Notes: a model not told the origin generated them from the sequence alone. A DNA stretch of 64,000 nucleotides from Polyangiaceae bacterium (GCA_016719945.1 JADJYE010000006.1:310001-374000); one strand, 5' to 3'. Positions 27,369 through 36,552 are shown, counted from the first letter of the stretch. Translations and numbers: made by a program.

Positions 27369-28156
27369 GGGCGCGCCTCGGAGGGCCGCGCCGCCGCGGT
27401 CGACGCGAACACCGCCGCCTCCACGTCTTCGAGATCGGCTTGGGCGAGGTCGGTCACGGGCTCGACCTCGAGCTCGAGCGCGGCGCACAGGTGCGGGCCC
27501 AGCGAGAGCGCCACGTCGCGGACCGAGCGCGCCGAGCCCACGAGCTCGGCGAGCGACGTCACTGGGTGCTCCTTGATCCCGCACGGCACGATGAGGTCGA
27601 AGTGTCTCAGATCCACGTCGAGATTCAACGCGAAGCCGTGCATCGTGACCCAGCGCGAGACGCGGACGCCCACGGCGCCGATCTTGGCGAGCCTGCGCGC
27701 CCACGCCGCGGTCGCCCACTCTTGGGGCTTGTCCGCGTCGACCCACACCCCGACGAGCCCGTCGACGGTGCCCGCCTCGACGTCGTGGTCCCGCGCCACG
27801 CGGACCATGAGCTCGCAGAGGCTGCGCACGTACCTCCTCAGGTCGCACCTGTCGGGTCGAAGATCGACGATGGGGTAGCCGACCAGCTGGCCCGGTCCGT
27901 GGAAGGTGACGTCGCCGCCGCGCCCCGTCTCCTCGAGGTGCACGCCGCGCTCGGCGAGCGCTTCGGCCGAGAGCAGCACGTTGCCGGCCTTCGCGGCGCG
28001 CCCGAGCGTGACGACCGGCTCGTGCTCGAGCAACAGCACGAGGTCGCGCTCGAGCCGGCCCTCGCGCCGCGCTTCCATCAGCCGCGTCTGCAGGCTGTGG
28101 ACGGGCGCGTACGGGCGCCTCCCCAGGTAGAACGCGCGGGCCGCGAGCCGGGTCAC
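27365..28156 (-). CDS. lipB: Octanoyl-[acyl-carrier-protein]:protein octanoyltransferase
   Basis: 263 residues from GTG 28156. LipB signature RGGDVTFHGPGQLVGYPI (79-96), catalytic lysine K158 in AKIGAVGVRVSRWVTMHG, and catalytic cysteine C192 in VPCGI. It transfers octanoate from ACP to lipoyl domains, the first step of lipoate attachment. lipA is not in the window. The C-terminal ~25 residues are alanine-rich and extend a little beyond the family core. It is followed without a gap by the zinc-ribbon gene, and 10 bases separate it from the response regulator upstream. Confidence 0.96.
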   Translation of the reverse strand: MTRLAARAFYLGRRPYAPVHSLQTRLMEARREGRLERDLVLLLEHEPVVTLGRAAKAGNVLLSAEALAERGVHLEETGRGGDVTFHGPGQLVGYPIVDLRPDRCDLRRYVRSLCELMVRVARDHDVEAGTVDGLVGVWVDADKPQEWATAAWARRLAKIGAVGVRVSRWVTMHGFALNLDVDLRHFDLIVPCGIKEHPVTSLAELVGSARSVRDVALSLGPHLCAALELEVEPVTDLAQADLEDVEAAVFASTAAARPSEARP

Positions 28157-28166
28157 GGCAGCGCCA

Positions 28167-29654
28167 TCACGTCGGGACCTTCTTGCCGGTCGACTGCTGC
28201 TCCTCGCGGTGGACCTGGATGCACTTCGAGAAGCCGTCGGCGAGATCGGGATCGAACTGCGAGCCAGCGCACTTCTTGATCTCGAGCAGCGCCACCTGGT
28301 GCGGCAGCGCGCGCCGGTAGCTGCGATCGCTCGTCATCGCGTCATAGGTGTCCGCGACCGAGATGATCCTGGCGATGATGGGGATCTCTTGCCCCTTCAT
28401 CCCGAGGGGGTACCCGCGGCCATCCCAGCGCTCGTGGTGGAGGTGAACGCCCGGGATCAGCGGGTGCAGAAACTTGATGGGGTCCAAGATGTCGCGCCCA
28501 TACACGGGGTGCTTCTTGAACATCTCGTACTCCTCGACCGTGAGCTTGCCCGGCTTGTTGAGGTTGAGCACGCAGCCGATCTTCCCGACGTCATGCATGA
28601 GCGCGCTCTGGCGGACGATCTCGATCTGGCCTTCGTCCATCCCGATTTTGCGGGCGAGCACGACGGCGTAGGCCGCGACGCGATCCGAGTGGCCCGCCGT
28701 GTAGCGATCCATCTTGTCGATGGCCTTCGCGAGCCCCTCGATCGTCTGCTGGAACGTGGCCTGCAGGTCCTCGTATAGCCGCGCGTTCTCGATCGCCGCG
28801 GCCGCGCGAGAGGCGATGATGCTGAGCAGCTTGCGCTGCCCTTCGTCGAAGCGCTTCGTGGTCGTGAAGGAGCACGCGGACAGGAAGCCGATCGTGCGCG
28901 CCTGCACCCGGAGCGGCACGGCGAGCAGTGAGGTCGGCGCGACGTCGGGCTGGGTCGAGAAGAAGGCGGCGCTGGTGTCGCCCCGCTCGAGCAGGAAGTT
29001 GTCGGAGCGCAGCCGCTCCAGAATGGGTCGGCCCGCGATCGCGCCGAGCCCCGCGTCGGCGGGCACGTCGGGGCCGCGCAAGGTCTGACGCTCGAAGAAC
29101 CCGCCCGCGCCGTCCTCGAGCCACGTGGACGCGAGGTCGGCGCCCAGCTCGTGGATGCACCCGTCGGCCACCGTCTCGAGCACCTGGTCGAGGGAGAGGC
29201 TCGCCGCGATCGCCTCGCTCACCTTGTAGAGCGACACCGCCTCGCGGAGGCGCATGTTCTCGGCCGCCATCCGCTGCTTCTCGAGGCCGCGCTTGAGCAC
29301 GTGCACCACCTCGTCGAGCTTGAACGGCTTGAGCACGTAGTCGTACGCGCCGCGCTTCATCGCGTCGATCGCGGTCTCGACCGTGCCGAAGCCGGTCATG
29401 ATCACCGTGACCGCGCTCGGGGCTTGCTTCGTGATCTCGTCGAGCAGGGCGATCCCGCCCATCCGCGGCATCTTCAGGTCGCTGATGACGAGGTCGAACT
29501 CGCCGTGGGCGAGGGCGTCGACGGCCGCGACGCCGTCCTCCGCCACTCTCACGTCGTACCCTTCCATGTCGAGGAACTCCGCGAGCATCTCGCGGATCGC
29601 TCTCTCGTCGTCGACCACGAGTACCCGGGGTCGTCCGTCCACACCGTACTGCAT
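28167..29654 (-). CDS. Response regulator with GAF and HD-GYP phosphodiesterase domains
   Basis: 495 residues. Receiver domain with VVDDE near the start and phosphoacceptor D59 in LVISDLKMP; K in YDYVLKPF completes the site. A GAF domain spans about 150-295 (SLSLDQVLETVADGC...SIIASRAAAAIENARLYEDL). The C-terminal HD-GYP domain has H354-D355 (HDVGKIG), HH 406-407 in HHERWDGRGYP and DTYDAMTSDR, so the c-di-GMP phosphodiesterase site is complete. It probably links a phosphorelay to c-di-GMP breakdown. No histidine kinase is adjacent on this side. Confidence 0.94.
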   Translation of the reverse strand: MQYGVDGRPRVLVVDDERAIREMLAEFLDMEGYDVRVAEDGVAAVDALAHGEFDLVISDLKMPRMGGIALLDEITKQAPSAVTVIMTGFGTVETAIDAMKRGAYDYVLKPFKLDEVVHVLKRGLEKQRMAAENMRLREAVSLYKVSEAIAASLSLDQVLETVADGCIHELGADLASTWLEDGAGGFFERQTLRGPDVPADAGLGAIAGRPILERLRSDNFLLERGDTSAAFFSTQPDVAPTSLLAVPLRVQARTIGFLSACSFTTTKRFDEGQRKLLSIIASRAAAAIENARLYEDLQATFQQTIEGLAKAIDKMDRYTAGHSDRVAAYAVVLARKIGMDEGQIEIVRQSALMHDVGKIGCVLNLNKPGKLTVEEYEMFKKHPVYGRDILDPIKFLHPLIPGVHLHHERWDGRGYPLGMKGQEIPIIARIISVADTYDAMTSDRSYRRALPHQVALLEIKKCAGSQFDPDLADGFSKCIQVHREEQQSTGKKVPT

Positions 29655-29750
29655 TCAGCCGCTAGCCTACACGAGGTCCCCCCCCGGGACGAACCGACTC
29701 TTGTGTGGGGGGCGCCCCCGTCGTGGTGCCCGCCGGCGGCGATCTCATGC

Positions 29751-31082
29751 ATGCTCTCGGCCGTGTCCCCGGGCAGAGGAAGCGGCCCCCGCTGGCGAGC
29801 CCTCGCCGCGTCCGCCTCCATCGTCGCGGCGCTGCTGACGTTCGGCCACGCTGGCGCGGCCGCCCCGAATCCGCTCGGGAAGGCGGCGAAGCGGGGCCTC
29901 GAGCTCGCCAAGGCGGGAGATTGTGTCGCGGCCGTGCCGGAGCTCGAGCGCGCGGAGCTCGAGGAGCACAGGCCGGCGACCGCGGCGGCCCTCGGCGGGT
30001 GCCACGTAGCGCTCGGGGAGATCGTCCTCGCTCACGAGATCTTCAGCGCGCTCGCAGCGGAGAAGCCTTCGCCCTCGTGGGACGCGGCGGACAAGGGGGC
30101 GGCGTCGAAGGCCTCCAAGACGGCGCTCGAGCTCGACGCGCGGATCCCCAAGGTCACCCTGGACATCGCGCCCGCCGACGCCCCCGTGGAGGTGACCGTC
30201 GGAGGTGCGAGGGCGAAGGACCCTCGCGCTGAGCTCCGGGTGCCGCCCGACGAGAAGATCGAGGTGGTCGTGACCGCGGCGGGCTTCGAGCCCGCGACGC
30301 TCACGGTTCTGCTCGCGGAGGGGGAGCGCAAGCGACTGGACGTGACGCTGGTGCGAGTCGACGGCGAGCCAGCTCCGCCCAAGCTGCCCCCGAAGCCGTC
30401 GCCGTCGCCCGACGACCCGCTCCCCAAGCACTGGCTCGGCGCTCGATTCAGGGGGCTGTTCCTGCCCAGTTTCGTGATGAACATCGTGGCCGAGGGAGGG
30501 ACGAACACGTACCTGCCCGGGGTCGGCGTGACCTACACGGCGCGGCTCGGCGTGGTCGATCTCGAGCCGTCGATCACCTTCACGAGCTACAACCTCGGTC
30601 CGACGCCGTTCAAGCCACGCGATACGCCCGACACGGAGTGGGAGATCGTCGAGAGCGATCTGTGGGGCGCGGTCGCCGCGCTCGACGTCCTCTACCGCGT
30701 CCCGCTCTCGCCGGTCGTCGAGCTGCGGATTGGGGCGGGGTTCGGCGTCGGCTGGGCGTTCGCTGGCGACCTCTACCGGTGGCAGTCGTACCCGGAAGAC
30801 GGTCAGCCGGGAGACCCGTCCACCTACCAGAAATGCGATGGGCCCAACGACCCGCCCGGCACGTTCCGCTACTGCAACCAGCTCGACAAGGACGCGGAGC
30901 GCTACGGCGGGCCGGACGCGAGCTGGGGTGACGGCGGTGCCCGGCCGATCGTCTACCCGTGGCTCGCCATCCCCCAGGTTGGCTTCGCGATGCGGCCGGT
31001 CCCGGAGGTCGCGATCGACGTGGAGCTGGGTGTCACCCTGAACGGCTTCTTGACCGGCGCGGGCGTCCGCTTCGGGCTCTGA
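29751..31082 (+). CDS. Secreted/outer-membrane protein with PEGA-like domain and beta-barrel C-terminus
   Basis: About 443 residues from ATG 29751 (GTG 29763 also fits). Signal peptide ends near GHAGAAAP. Residues about 45-130 look TPR-like (GKAAKRGLELAKAGDCVAAVPELERAE), then a PEGA-like segment (KVTLDIAPADAPVEVTVGG...PPDEKIEVVVTAAGFEPATLTVLLAEGERKRLDVTL), a Pro-rich linker, and a C-terminal region of amphipathic strands that looks like a barrel with an insert containing two cysteines. This layout (TPR, PEGA, barrel) is frequent in myxobacterial envelope proteins. The tail overlaps the convergent protease gene by 50 bases. Confidence 0.8.
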   Translation: MLSAVSPGRGSGPRWRALAASASIVAALLTFGHAGAAAPNPLGKAAKRGLELAKAGDCVAAVPELERAELEEHRPATAAALGGCHVALGEIVLAHEIFSALAAEKPSPSWDAADKGAASKASKTALELDARIPKVTLDIAPADAPVEVTVGGARAKDPRAELRVPPDEKIEVVVTAAGFEPATLTVLLAEGERKRLDVTLVRVDGEPAPPKLPPKPSPSPDDPLPKHWLGARFRGLFLPSFVMNIVAEGGTNTYLPGVGVTYTARLGVVDLEPSITFTSYNLGPTPFKPRDTPDTEWEIVESDLWGAVAALDVLYRVPLSPVVELRIGAGFGVGWAFAGDLYRWQSYPEDGQPGDPSTYQKCDGPNDPPGTFRYCNQLDKDAERYGGPDASWGDGGARPIVYPWLAIPQVGFAMRPVPEVAIDVELGVTLNGFLTGAGVRFGL

Positions 31083-31926
31083 AGGTCGCGAAGGCAAGGG
31101 CGGCGAGCAGCAGGTGCCCCACGCCGAGCCGCGGATTCGGGCTCGCGCCCGCGCGCGTCGCCGTGCAGCTCCCCTCCGTCTGATCGTCGCGGCACTCCGG
31201 CGAGAAGCCGTGCCGCGGCAGCGGGTTGCAGGTGTCGTCGATCGACGCGCTCGGTGGGTACACGGCGCAGATCGCCGCCGCGTCGTCGGGGGAGAGGCTC
31301 CTCAGCTCGGTCGTCCCCTCGTCGTAGAACGCGAACATCGTCGCCTCGGTGTCCCCGCTGTGCCCGAGGCCGAGAAAGTGGCCAGCCTCGTGCGTGAGCA
31401 CGCTGAGCAGATCAGCCTGAACGTCGGCGTCGTTGACCGTGAAGTCGTGGTCGCGCGCGTTGAGCTCGATGTCCGCGCTGAGCAGGTCCCCCGTCTCGGG
31501 GTCGAAGGTGGTCGTCGTGATCGCGTAAGTGTGCGTCGCCTCCGAGTGCGGCCAGTCGGCGCTGAAGAAGACGATGTTCGCGTTGCCCGCGTCCTTGTTG
31601 TACTCGACGGCACCACAAGCGACCTGACCGAGGTTCTGGATCGAGAGCCCGGGGCTCTGCCCGCCGCAGTCGGCGCGCCGCCACGCGTCGAACGCGAGAT
31701 CGCTGATCAGCTCGACCGTGCCCGCGTCGAGGCCCGAGCCGCCGCTGTCCTGGACGGAGAACCCGACGCACCCCGACGCCCAGACGAGCGGCGGGCAGCC
31801 GTCGATCACCTCACCGTCACAGGCGTCGATCCCCTTGCAGACCGTGCTCCGGCAGTAGGCGCCGGCGCTCGTCGCGGCGAGCGAGACCGAGAGCGAGGCG
31901 AGCAGGGGGAGGGCGAGGCGGTGCAT
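31033..31926 (-). CDS. Matrixin-type (M10-like) zinc metalloprotease with MYXO-CTERM-like tail
   Basis: 297 residues from ATG 31926. Signal peptide to about SAGA-Y (24). The zinc site is H179-E180-x2-H183-x5-H189 (HEAGHFLGLGH) with a Met-turn candidate M197 (EATMF); the extended HExxHxxGxxH motif defines metzincins. Eight cysteines lie in the N-terminal half. The C-terminus has a cysteine (GSCTATR), a hydrophobic stretch (LLLAALAFATF) and an arginine-rich end, the pattern of MYXO-CTERM sorting signals. It is likely a secreted, envelope-sorted protease. Confidence 0.9.
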   Translation of the reverse strand: MHRLALPLLASLSVSLAATSAGAYCRSTVCKGIDACDGEVIDGCPPLVWASGCVGFSVQDSGGSGLDAGTVELISDLAFDAWRRADCGGQSPGLSIQNLGQVACGAVEYNKDAGNANIVFFSADWPHSEATHTYAITTTTFDPETGDLLSADIELNARDHDFTVNDADVQADLLSVLTHEAGHFLGLGHSGDTEATMFAFYDEGTTELRSLSPDDAAAICAVYPPSASIDDTCNPLPRHGFSPECRDDQTEGSCTATRAGASPNPRLGVGHLLLAALAFATFRARSGRPRRSRSRSG

Positions 31927-31949
31927 CGTCCCGTGGGCGGCAGCGCCGA

Positions 31950-32279
31950 CTACGATGATGGCAAAAGCGCGACGTCTTTGCCGACCTTTTTGCCGACCAC
32001 GCGGGAGAGGGCGGAGAAGAGCTCGTCGCCCGACTTCGACGCGACCCAGCGCCCACCCTCGCCGAGGTCGAAGTGCCACGCGGAGCGCTCCGCGGCCATC
32101 CAGATTTGCTGGGCGGCGCGGTGGCTGTTCACGACGTACTTCGCCCCGTCGGGGAACTCGATGGTGAGCACTCCGAGCGTCAGCTCGACCTCGGCGTCGA
32201 TGCCGGAGTCGTCGAGCACCGAGCGGAGGCGCTCGAGCGTCTCCTCGGCGCGCGCCTCGAAGTCGGAGGTTCCGCTCAT
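31950..32279 (-). CDS. cyaY: Frataxin-like iron donor protein CyaY
   Basis: 109 residues from ATG 32279. The acidic first helix (FEARAEETLERLRSVLDDSG) and the strands VELTLGVLTIEFPDGAKYVVN, AAQQIWMAAERSAWHFD and SGDELFSALSRVVGKKVG follow the frataxin/CyaY fold. CyaY delivers or regulates iron during Fe-S cluster assembly on IscU/IscS. No isc genes are near. A small isolated gene, 23 bases before the protease on the same strand. Confidence 0.88.
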   Translation of the reverse strand: MSGTSDFEARAEETLERLRSVLDDSGIDAEVELTLGVLTIEFPDGAKYVVNSHRAAQQIWMAAERSAWHFDLGEGGRWVASKSGDELFSALSRVVGKKVGKDVALLPSS

Positions 32280-32321
32280 GGGCAGGCTTCTAGCCCGAGG
32301 CCGAGGCCCCGACAAGCGGCG

Positions 32322-33368
32322 TCACCCGCGCGTCCGCGCGCCGACGACGAGCACCTCACCGCTCGCACGCGTCGACAGGGCGTAGCTGCTCCGCTTCACG
32401 TGGACGGCGACGTCGCGCCCCTGCGCCTCGAGCGCCGCCTCGAGCGCCGCGATCGAGGGGGCGCCGTCGGTGCGGTAGGACAAGACGACGAGCGGGCACG
32501 CCCGCGCGCGCTCGAGCAGCGCGAACAGCGCCTCACCGTGGGAAGAGGCTCGCTCGAAGGGCGAGCCGTCGACCTTGAACGGCCGGTGCTTCCTGCGAGC
32601 GTCGACGCGGTCGGGCCACTCCTCGTAGCGCGTGAGACCCTCGAGGAAGTGGTAGCCGTCCGCATAGGAGAACGTCGCCCCGTCGGCGCGCACGTACGGG
32701 GGATCGAGGTAGACCAGCTCGGCGTCGAGCGGACACGCGAGCGCGTCGAGGCAGGTCGCCGTGTGACGAAGGCCGTTGTCGAAGACCGCCCTGTTCGCCG
32801 ACTCGATCGCCTTCACGAACAGCGCCTCGAACGGCCGCTCCCAGGTGGTCTTGTTGCCGAACGAGCGCTGCACGTCCGCGAGGCGGACCGAGAGGTTCTT
32901 GCGGTGGAACAGGTTGAAGGGCCGCTTCATCAGGCACGCCTGGAAGAGCGCGTGCAGCGCCAGCGCCCGTTCGAAGCGATTGTCCATGCTCTGCACGTTC
33001 TGGATCGTCACGTCGAGCCAGCGATCTTCTTCGGGTAGGAAGTAGACGTCGCGGTAGGTGCGCGCGATCACGTCGTCGTAGGCGCGCCCGGGGGCTGCCC
33101 GCGTGAGCTCGCGCGCCCGCTCGAGGTCGAGGGTCGCCGCGTCGTTCTCGATCAGCGCGACGCCCGTGGCGTGGCTCGAGCGCAGCGCGTCGTTGAAGTG
33201 GACCTGCTTACCGAGCCGCTTGAGGTAGTGGCTGACGACCCCCGTCCCTCCGAAGACGTCGACGGCCGAACGGAAGCTCAGCCGCGAGATCACGCCGTCG
33301 AGGAACGGGATCAGGCGCTGCTTCGAGCCCTGATAGCGCGTGGTCGGGAAGGGGACTGTGCGGCTCAT
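32322..33368 (-). CDS. D12-class N6-adenine DNA methyltransferase (Dam-like), orphan
   Basis: 348 residues from ATG 33368. YQGSKQRLIPF is the AdoMet-binding motif X, DVFGGTGVVSHYLK is motif I (FxGxG), and VYLDPPYV is the DPPY catalytic motif IV. The order X-I-IV defines the alpha group (D12, Dam/DpnM-like) that methylates adenine N6. No restriction endonuclease or specificity subunit lies beside it, so it is an orphan methylase or a relic of a restriction system. It is divergent from the lipoprotein gene at 33467. Confidence 0.9.
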   Translation of the reverse strand: MSRTVPFPTTRYQGSKQRLIPFLDGVISRLSFRSAVDVFGGTGVVSHYLKRLGKQVHFNDALRSSHATGVALIENDAATLDLERARELTRAAPGRAYDDVIARTYRDVYFLPEEDRWLDVTIQNVQSMDNRFERALALHALFQACLMKRPFNLFHRKNLSVRLADVQRSFGNKTTWERPFEALFVKAIESANRAVFDNGLRHTATCLDALACPLDAELVYLDPPYVRADGATFSYADGYHFLEGLTRYEEWPDRVDARRKHRPFKVDGSPFERASSHGEALFALLERARACPLVVLSYRTDGAPSIAALEAALEAQGRDVAVHVKRSSYALSTRASGEVLVVGARTRG

Positions 33369-33466
33369 GCGTTCGAGGTCTCGTCGCTCACCTGAGGCGC
33401 AGATGTCGCGATGCTGCCCCCAATTGCACACATCAATCCGCGATGCTAAGGCCGCTTTCAACTCCC

Positions 33467-34282
33467 ATGAAGACCTCTCTGCTCGTCGTCGCCAGTCTCT
33501 GCGTTGGCCTCTCTGCTCTGCCTGCCTGCGGCGCTGGCAGCTCGCGCGAGAAGGTGTCCCTGGCGTATCCCGGCTCGGACGCGCGCGACGTGTCGGATCA
33601 CCTCTCTCAGGCGATCACCGACGCCGGGATGTCACCGAACTGCAAGGACCGCAAGTTCTGCAAGTTCAAGTTCAACGAGCAGGGGACGGTGCACTACAAG
33701 CTGCTCAAGCGCGACCCGGTGCTCCTGCTCGAGATCGCCGACGATGTGCCCGAGGAGGAGCGCGGCAAGCTCGAGCGCGAGATGACGAAGCTGGCCCAGG
33801 AGATCTGGGGCAAGGCGTCGGACGTCGCGCTGACCAGGGAGAAGGAAGACAAGCAGGCGAAGGCCGAGCGAGAGGCGCGCGAGGCCGAGCTCGACGCGGA
33901 GAAGCACAAGGTCGACACTGAGGCGCGCCTCGAGCTGGAGCGCATCGCCGCCGAGGAGCGGAAGAACAAGGAGAAGAACGCTGCCGACGAGAAGTCGGCG
34001 GCGGAGGCGGCCATGAAGGTCACCGACAAGATCTCCTTCGAGGCGAAGCTGAACGGCGGCGCCGCCCTCAAGGTCGAGCAGCCCGAGGGCGCCGTGTGCA
34101 CGACGCTCAGCGACAACGCCAATGTGTCGAAGTCGCTCGAGGTCCCGTTCCAGATCGAGACCACGCCGGGCTCCTTTTACACCGTCGAGTGCGTCCTGCC
34201 GAAGGGCGCGACCTGGCGAAAGAAGGTGCAGACGAAGGAGCGCTTCGTGACGGTCGTGTCGCTCACCCAGGGCGGGAAGTAA
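33467..34282 (+). CDS. Lipoprotein with central coiled coil
   Basis: 271 residues from ATG 33467. The signal peptide ends in the lipobox LPAC. A globular part (VSDHLSQAITDAGMSPNCKD) is followed by a ~90-residue charged coiled coil (EKEDKQAKAEREAREAELDAE onward) and a C-terminal beta domain with two cysteines (VCTTLSD, VECVLPKG). Not a recognised family. A strong hairpin follows 18 bases after the stop. Confidence 0.8.
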   Translation: MKTSLLVVASLCVGLSALPACGAGSSREKVSLAYPGSDARDVSDHLSQAITDAGMSPNCKDRKFCKFKFNEQGTVHYKLLKRDPVLLLEIADDVPEEERGKLEREMTKLAQEIWGKASDVALTREKEDKQAKAEREAREAELDAEKHKVDTEARLELERIAAEERKNKEKNAADEKSAAEAAMKVTDKISFEAKLNGGAALKVEQPEGAVCTTLSDNANVSKSLEVPFQIETTPGSFYTVECVLPKGATWRKKVQTKERFVTVVSLTQGGK

Positions 34283-34300
34283 GCCACCAGGACGACGGGC

Positions 34301-34323
34301 GGCGGCTCTCTGCGAGAGCCGCC
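34301..34323. terminator. Bidirectional hairpin terminator
   Basis: Perfect 10-bp stem GGCGGCTCTC / GAGAGCCGCC with a three-base loop (TGC). It lies between the convergent lipoprotein gene and the tRNA-Arg gene, so it can serve both. There is no T-run, as is common in high-GC genomes. Confidence 0.6.
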
Positions 34324-34325
34324 GG

Positions 34326-34399
34326 CGCGCCCGGCAGGATTCGAACCTGCGACCCTCGGCTTAGAAGGCCGGTGCTCTATCCAGCTGAGCTACGGGCGC
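34326..34399 (-). tRNA. tRNA-Arg (anticodon TCT)
   Basis: 74 nt. Acceptor GCGCCCG pairs with CGGGCGC, with discriminator G; T arm GCAGG-TTCGAAT-CCTGC; anticodon stem CGGC/GCCG around the loop CTTCTAA, giving anticodon TCT, which reads the rare arginine codon AGA. CCA is not encoded. A hairpin terminator follows directly. Confidence 0.96.
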
Positions 34400-34453
34400 G
34401 TGGGACGAGGTTTACCCGTCGCTGCTTCGTTCGACAACAGCGACGGGCGAAGC

Positions 34454-34987
34454 CTACTTGTCCTGAGCGGCGGGCGGCTTGTCTCGGGTCGTCAGCGAGC
34501 CGATGTAGTCGATCTTGCCGAGCGGAACGCCGTTGTGCCGGAGGATCGCGTAGGCCGTCATGAGGTGGAAGTAGAAGTTCGGCGTCGCCATCTCCACCAG
34601 GTAGTCGCTCGCGGCCATGTCCTTGCCCTCGAGGAACGGGAGCGCGACGCGGCGGGTCTCGGCGCCGTCGAAGTCCTTGGCGGAGAAGGTGTCGAGGTAG
34701 TCGACCGCCTTCTGGATGCGGGTCTTGAGCTGCTCGATCGTCTGCTCGGTGTCGGGGTGGCTGGGGGCGTCTTTGCCAGCGCCGCGGGCGGCGGCGAACT
34801 TCGCCGCGTCGCAGGCCGCCTGCACCTGCCGGGGCAGCGGGTATTGGTCGGGGGCGAGGCGCGCAGACGCGAGCCCGTTGGGGTCGTAGCCACGCTCCTT
34901 GGCGTTGGCTTCGGCCTTCTCGAGCCAGCGGCTCAGCCCCTGGAGCAGCTTCTTCATCTCGGCGACGGACGCATGAAACATCGGCAT
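34454..34987 (-). CDS. DUF1993 family protein
   Basis: 177 residues from ATG 34987. The DUF1993 pattern is clear: MFHASV at the start, LARLAPDQYPLPRQVQAACD-like core (ASARLAPDQYPLPRQVQ), TRRVALPFLEGKD, and a C-terminal FYFHLMTAYAILRHNGVPLGKIDYIG. The family folds like DinB four-helix bundles; function unknown. It is divergent from the TetR gene, which may control it. The 98-base spacer shows no clear palindrome. Confidence 0.93.
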   Translation of the reverse strand: MPMFHASVAEMKKLLQGLSRWLEKAEANAKERGYDPNGLASARLAPDQYPLPRQVQAACDAAKFAAARGAGKDAPSHPDTEQTIEQLKTRIQKAVDYLDTFSAKDFDGAETRRVALPFLEGKDMAASDYLVEMATPNFYFHLMTAYAILRHNGVPLGKIDYIGSLTTRDKPPAAQDK

Positions 34988-35085
34988 GGCGCGAGGGTCA
35001 CCATGTCCCTGCCCGGGATGCAACGCCAGCCCGCCGCTCGCGCCCCGACGAAGGCCGCGCCTGCAGTACGATGGGCGCGCTCGTC

Positions 35086-35670
35086 ATGGCGCGGCCGCGT
35101 GAGTTCGAAGAGGGTGAGGTGCTCGACCGGGCGCTCCACGTGTTCTGGTCGAAGGGCTACGAGGGGACCAGCGTGCAAGACCTCGTCGACGAGACCGGGC
35201 TCGGCCGGGCGAGCCTGTACGGTGCGTTCGGCGACAAGGAGCAGCTCTTCAAGCGGGTGCTGGCGCACTACGTCGAGCGCGCAGGCGCCGAGATGTCGAC
35301 CCTCGAGGACGAGCCCTCCGCGCTGCTCGCGCTCGAGCGGCTGTTCACCTCCTGGCTCAGCGTGACCTGCCCCAAGAGCGGACCCCGCGGCTGCTTCCTC
35401 GTGCTGTCGGGGACGAGCTCCGCCGATCGTGAGGCCTGGGCGCGCGCGCTGCTCGAGCAGTCCATGAAGCAGACGGAGGCGTCGCTCGAGCGGATCGTTC
35501 GACGCGGGCAGGAGGTGGGCGAGCTCAAGGCGAGCCGCGACCCGGCGACGGTCGCGCGCTTCTTGGTCGTGCTGCTCCAGGGCGTCGCGACCGCGTCGCG
35601 CGCCGGGTGGAGCCGCGACAAGCTCAAATGCGTCGCGAGCGAGGCCCTGTTGGACCTCGCTCGCGGATAG
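35086..35670 (+). CDS. TetR/AcrR family transcriptional regulator
   Basis: 194 residues from ATG 35086. N-terminal TetR helix-turn-helix: ALHVFWSKGYEGTSVQDLV, then GLGRASLYGAFGDKEQLF. The C-terminal ligand domain has C-containing segment CPKSGPRGCFLV. Similar regulators usually repress a divergent or adjacent gene; here the partner is the DUF1993 gene. The effector is unknown. Confidence 0.93.
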   Translation: MARPREFEEGEVLDRALHVFWSKGYEGTSVQDLVDETGLGRASLYGAFGDKEQLFKRVLAHYVERAGAEMSTLEDEPSALLALERLFTSWLSVTCPKSGPRGCFLVLSGTSSADREAWARALLEQSMKQTEASLERIVRRGQEVGELKASRDPATVARFLVVLLQGVATASRAGWSRDKLKCVASEALLDLARG

Positions 35671-35706
35671 CGGCGACCTGGCTCGGGCGGGGTTGGCCCC
35701 GACCGC

Positions 35707-36462
35707 TCAGCCCGCTTCGGCCGAGACCTGCGGGCCCGTCTTGCCGAAGCGGCGCTGCCTGCGCGAGAACGCCGCCATCGCCTCGTCGAGCGTCTCCAAG
35801 GTGAAGTCGGGCCAGAGCGTCTCGGTGAAGAAGAGCTCCGCGTAGGCGCATTCGAACAGCAGGAAGTCCGAGAGGCGCCGCTCGCCGCCGGTGCGGATGA
35901 CGAGATCGGGATCGGGGAGGTTGCCGGTGGAGAGGAACGACCGGATGCTCGCCTCGTTGACCTCCTCCGGGATGACCAGGCCGGCGCGAGCGCGGATGGC
36001 GATCTGTCGGATGGCGCTCACCATGTCTTGGCGGCCGCCGTACGACAGGGCGAGCGCGAGCTTCATGCCCTTGCAGCCCTTGGTCGCCTCGACGAGCGCC
36101 TCGGTCGCCTTGCGCGTGCGCCGGGGGAGCTCGTCGATGTCGCCGATGCAGGTCACCTGGACGTCGCGGCGGACGAGCTCGTCGATCTCGTTCTCGGCGA
36201 ACTCTGCGCACAGCCGCATCAGGGTCTCGATCTCGCCCTTGGGGCGCGACCAGTTCGCGGCGCTGAAGGCGTAGAGCGTCAGCGCGGAGATGCCGCGATC
36301 GTGGCAGCCGTACACCGCGGTGCGGACCGCCTTGCTGCCATGCTCGTGCCCGGCGGTGCGGGGCAGGCCCTTCTCGACCGCCCAGCGACCGTTGCCGTCG
36401 AGGATGATCGCGATGTGCGCGGGGGACTTCTTGTCGCGGATGGAACGAGCGTTGACCTTCAT
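35707..36462 (-). CDS. uppS: Isoprenyl transferase (undecaprenyl diphosphate synthase)
   Basis: 251 residues. ILDGNGRWAVEKGLPRTAGH contains catalytic D22 and the isoprenoid-binding loop; SYGGRQDMVSAIRQI, LPDPDLVIRTGGERRLSDF and AELFFTETLWPDF are the other cis-prenyltransferase signatures. It builds the C55 lipid carrier for peptidoglycan and O-antigen. It lies 90 bases after the histidine kinase stop. cdsA and dxr, often neighbours, are not here. Confidence 0.95.
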   Translation of the reverse strand: MKVNARSIRDKKSPAHIAIILDGNGRWAVEKGLPRTAGHEHGSKAVRTAVYGCHDRGISALTLYAFSAANWSRPKGEIETLMRLCAEFAENEIDELVRRDVQVTCIGDIDELPRRTRKATEALVEATKGCKGMKLALALSYGGRQDMVSAIRQIAIRARAGLVIPEEVNEASIRSFLSTGNLPDPDLVIRTGGERRLSDFLLFECAYAELFFTETLWPDFTLETLDEAMAAFSRRQRRFGKTGPQVSAEAG

Positions 36463-36552
36463 GACTGCTCCAAGCGTAGTTGCCTTCTGTGGCTTGGACG
36501 ATGGGCGCAGTGTGGAGGTTTCGTGGAGAACGCGCTCAATCTGCTGACTGAA

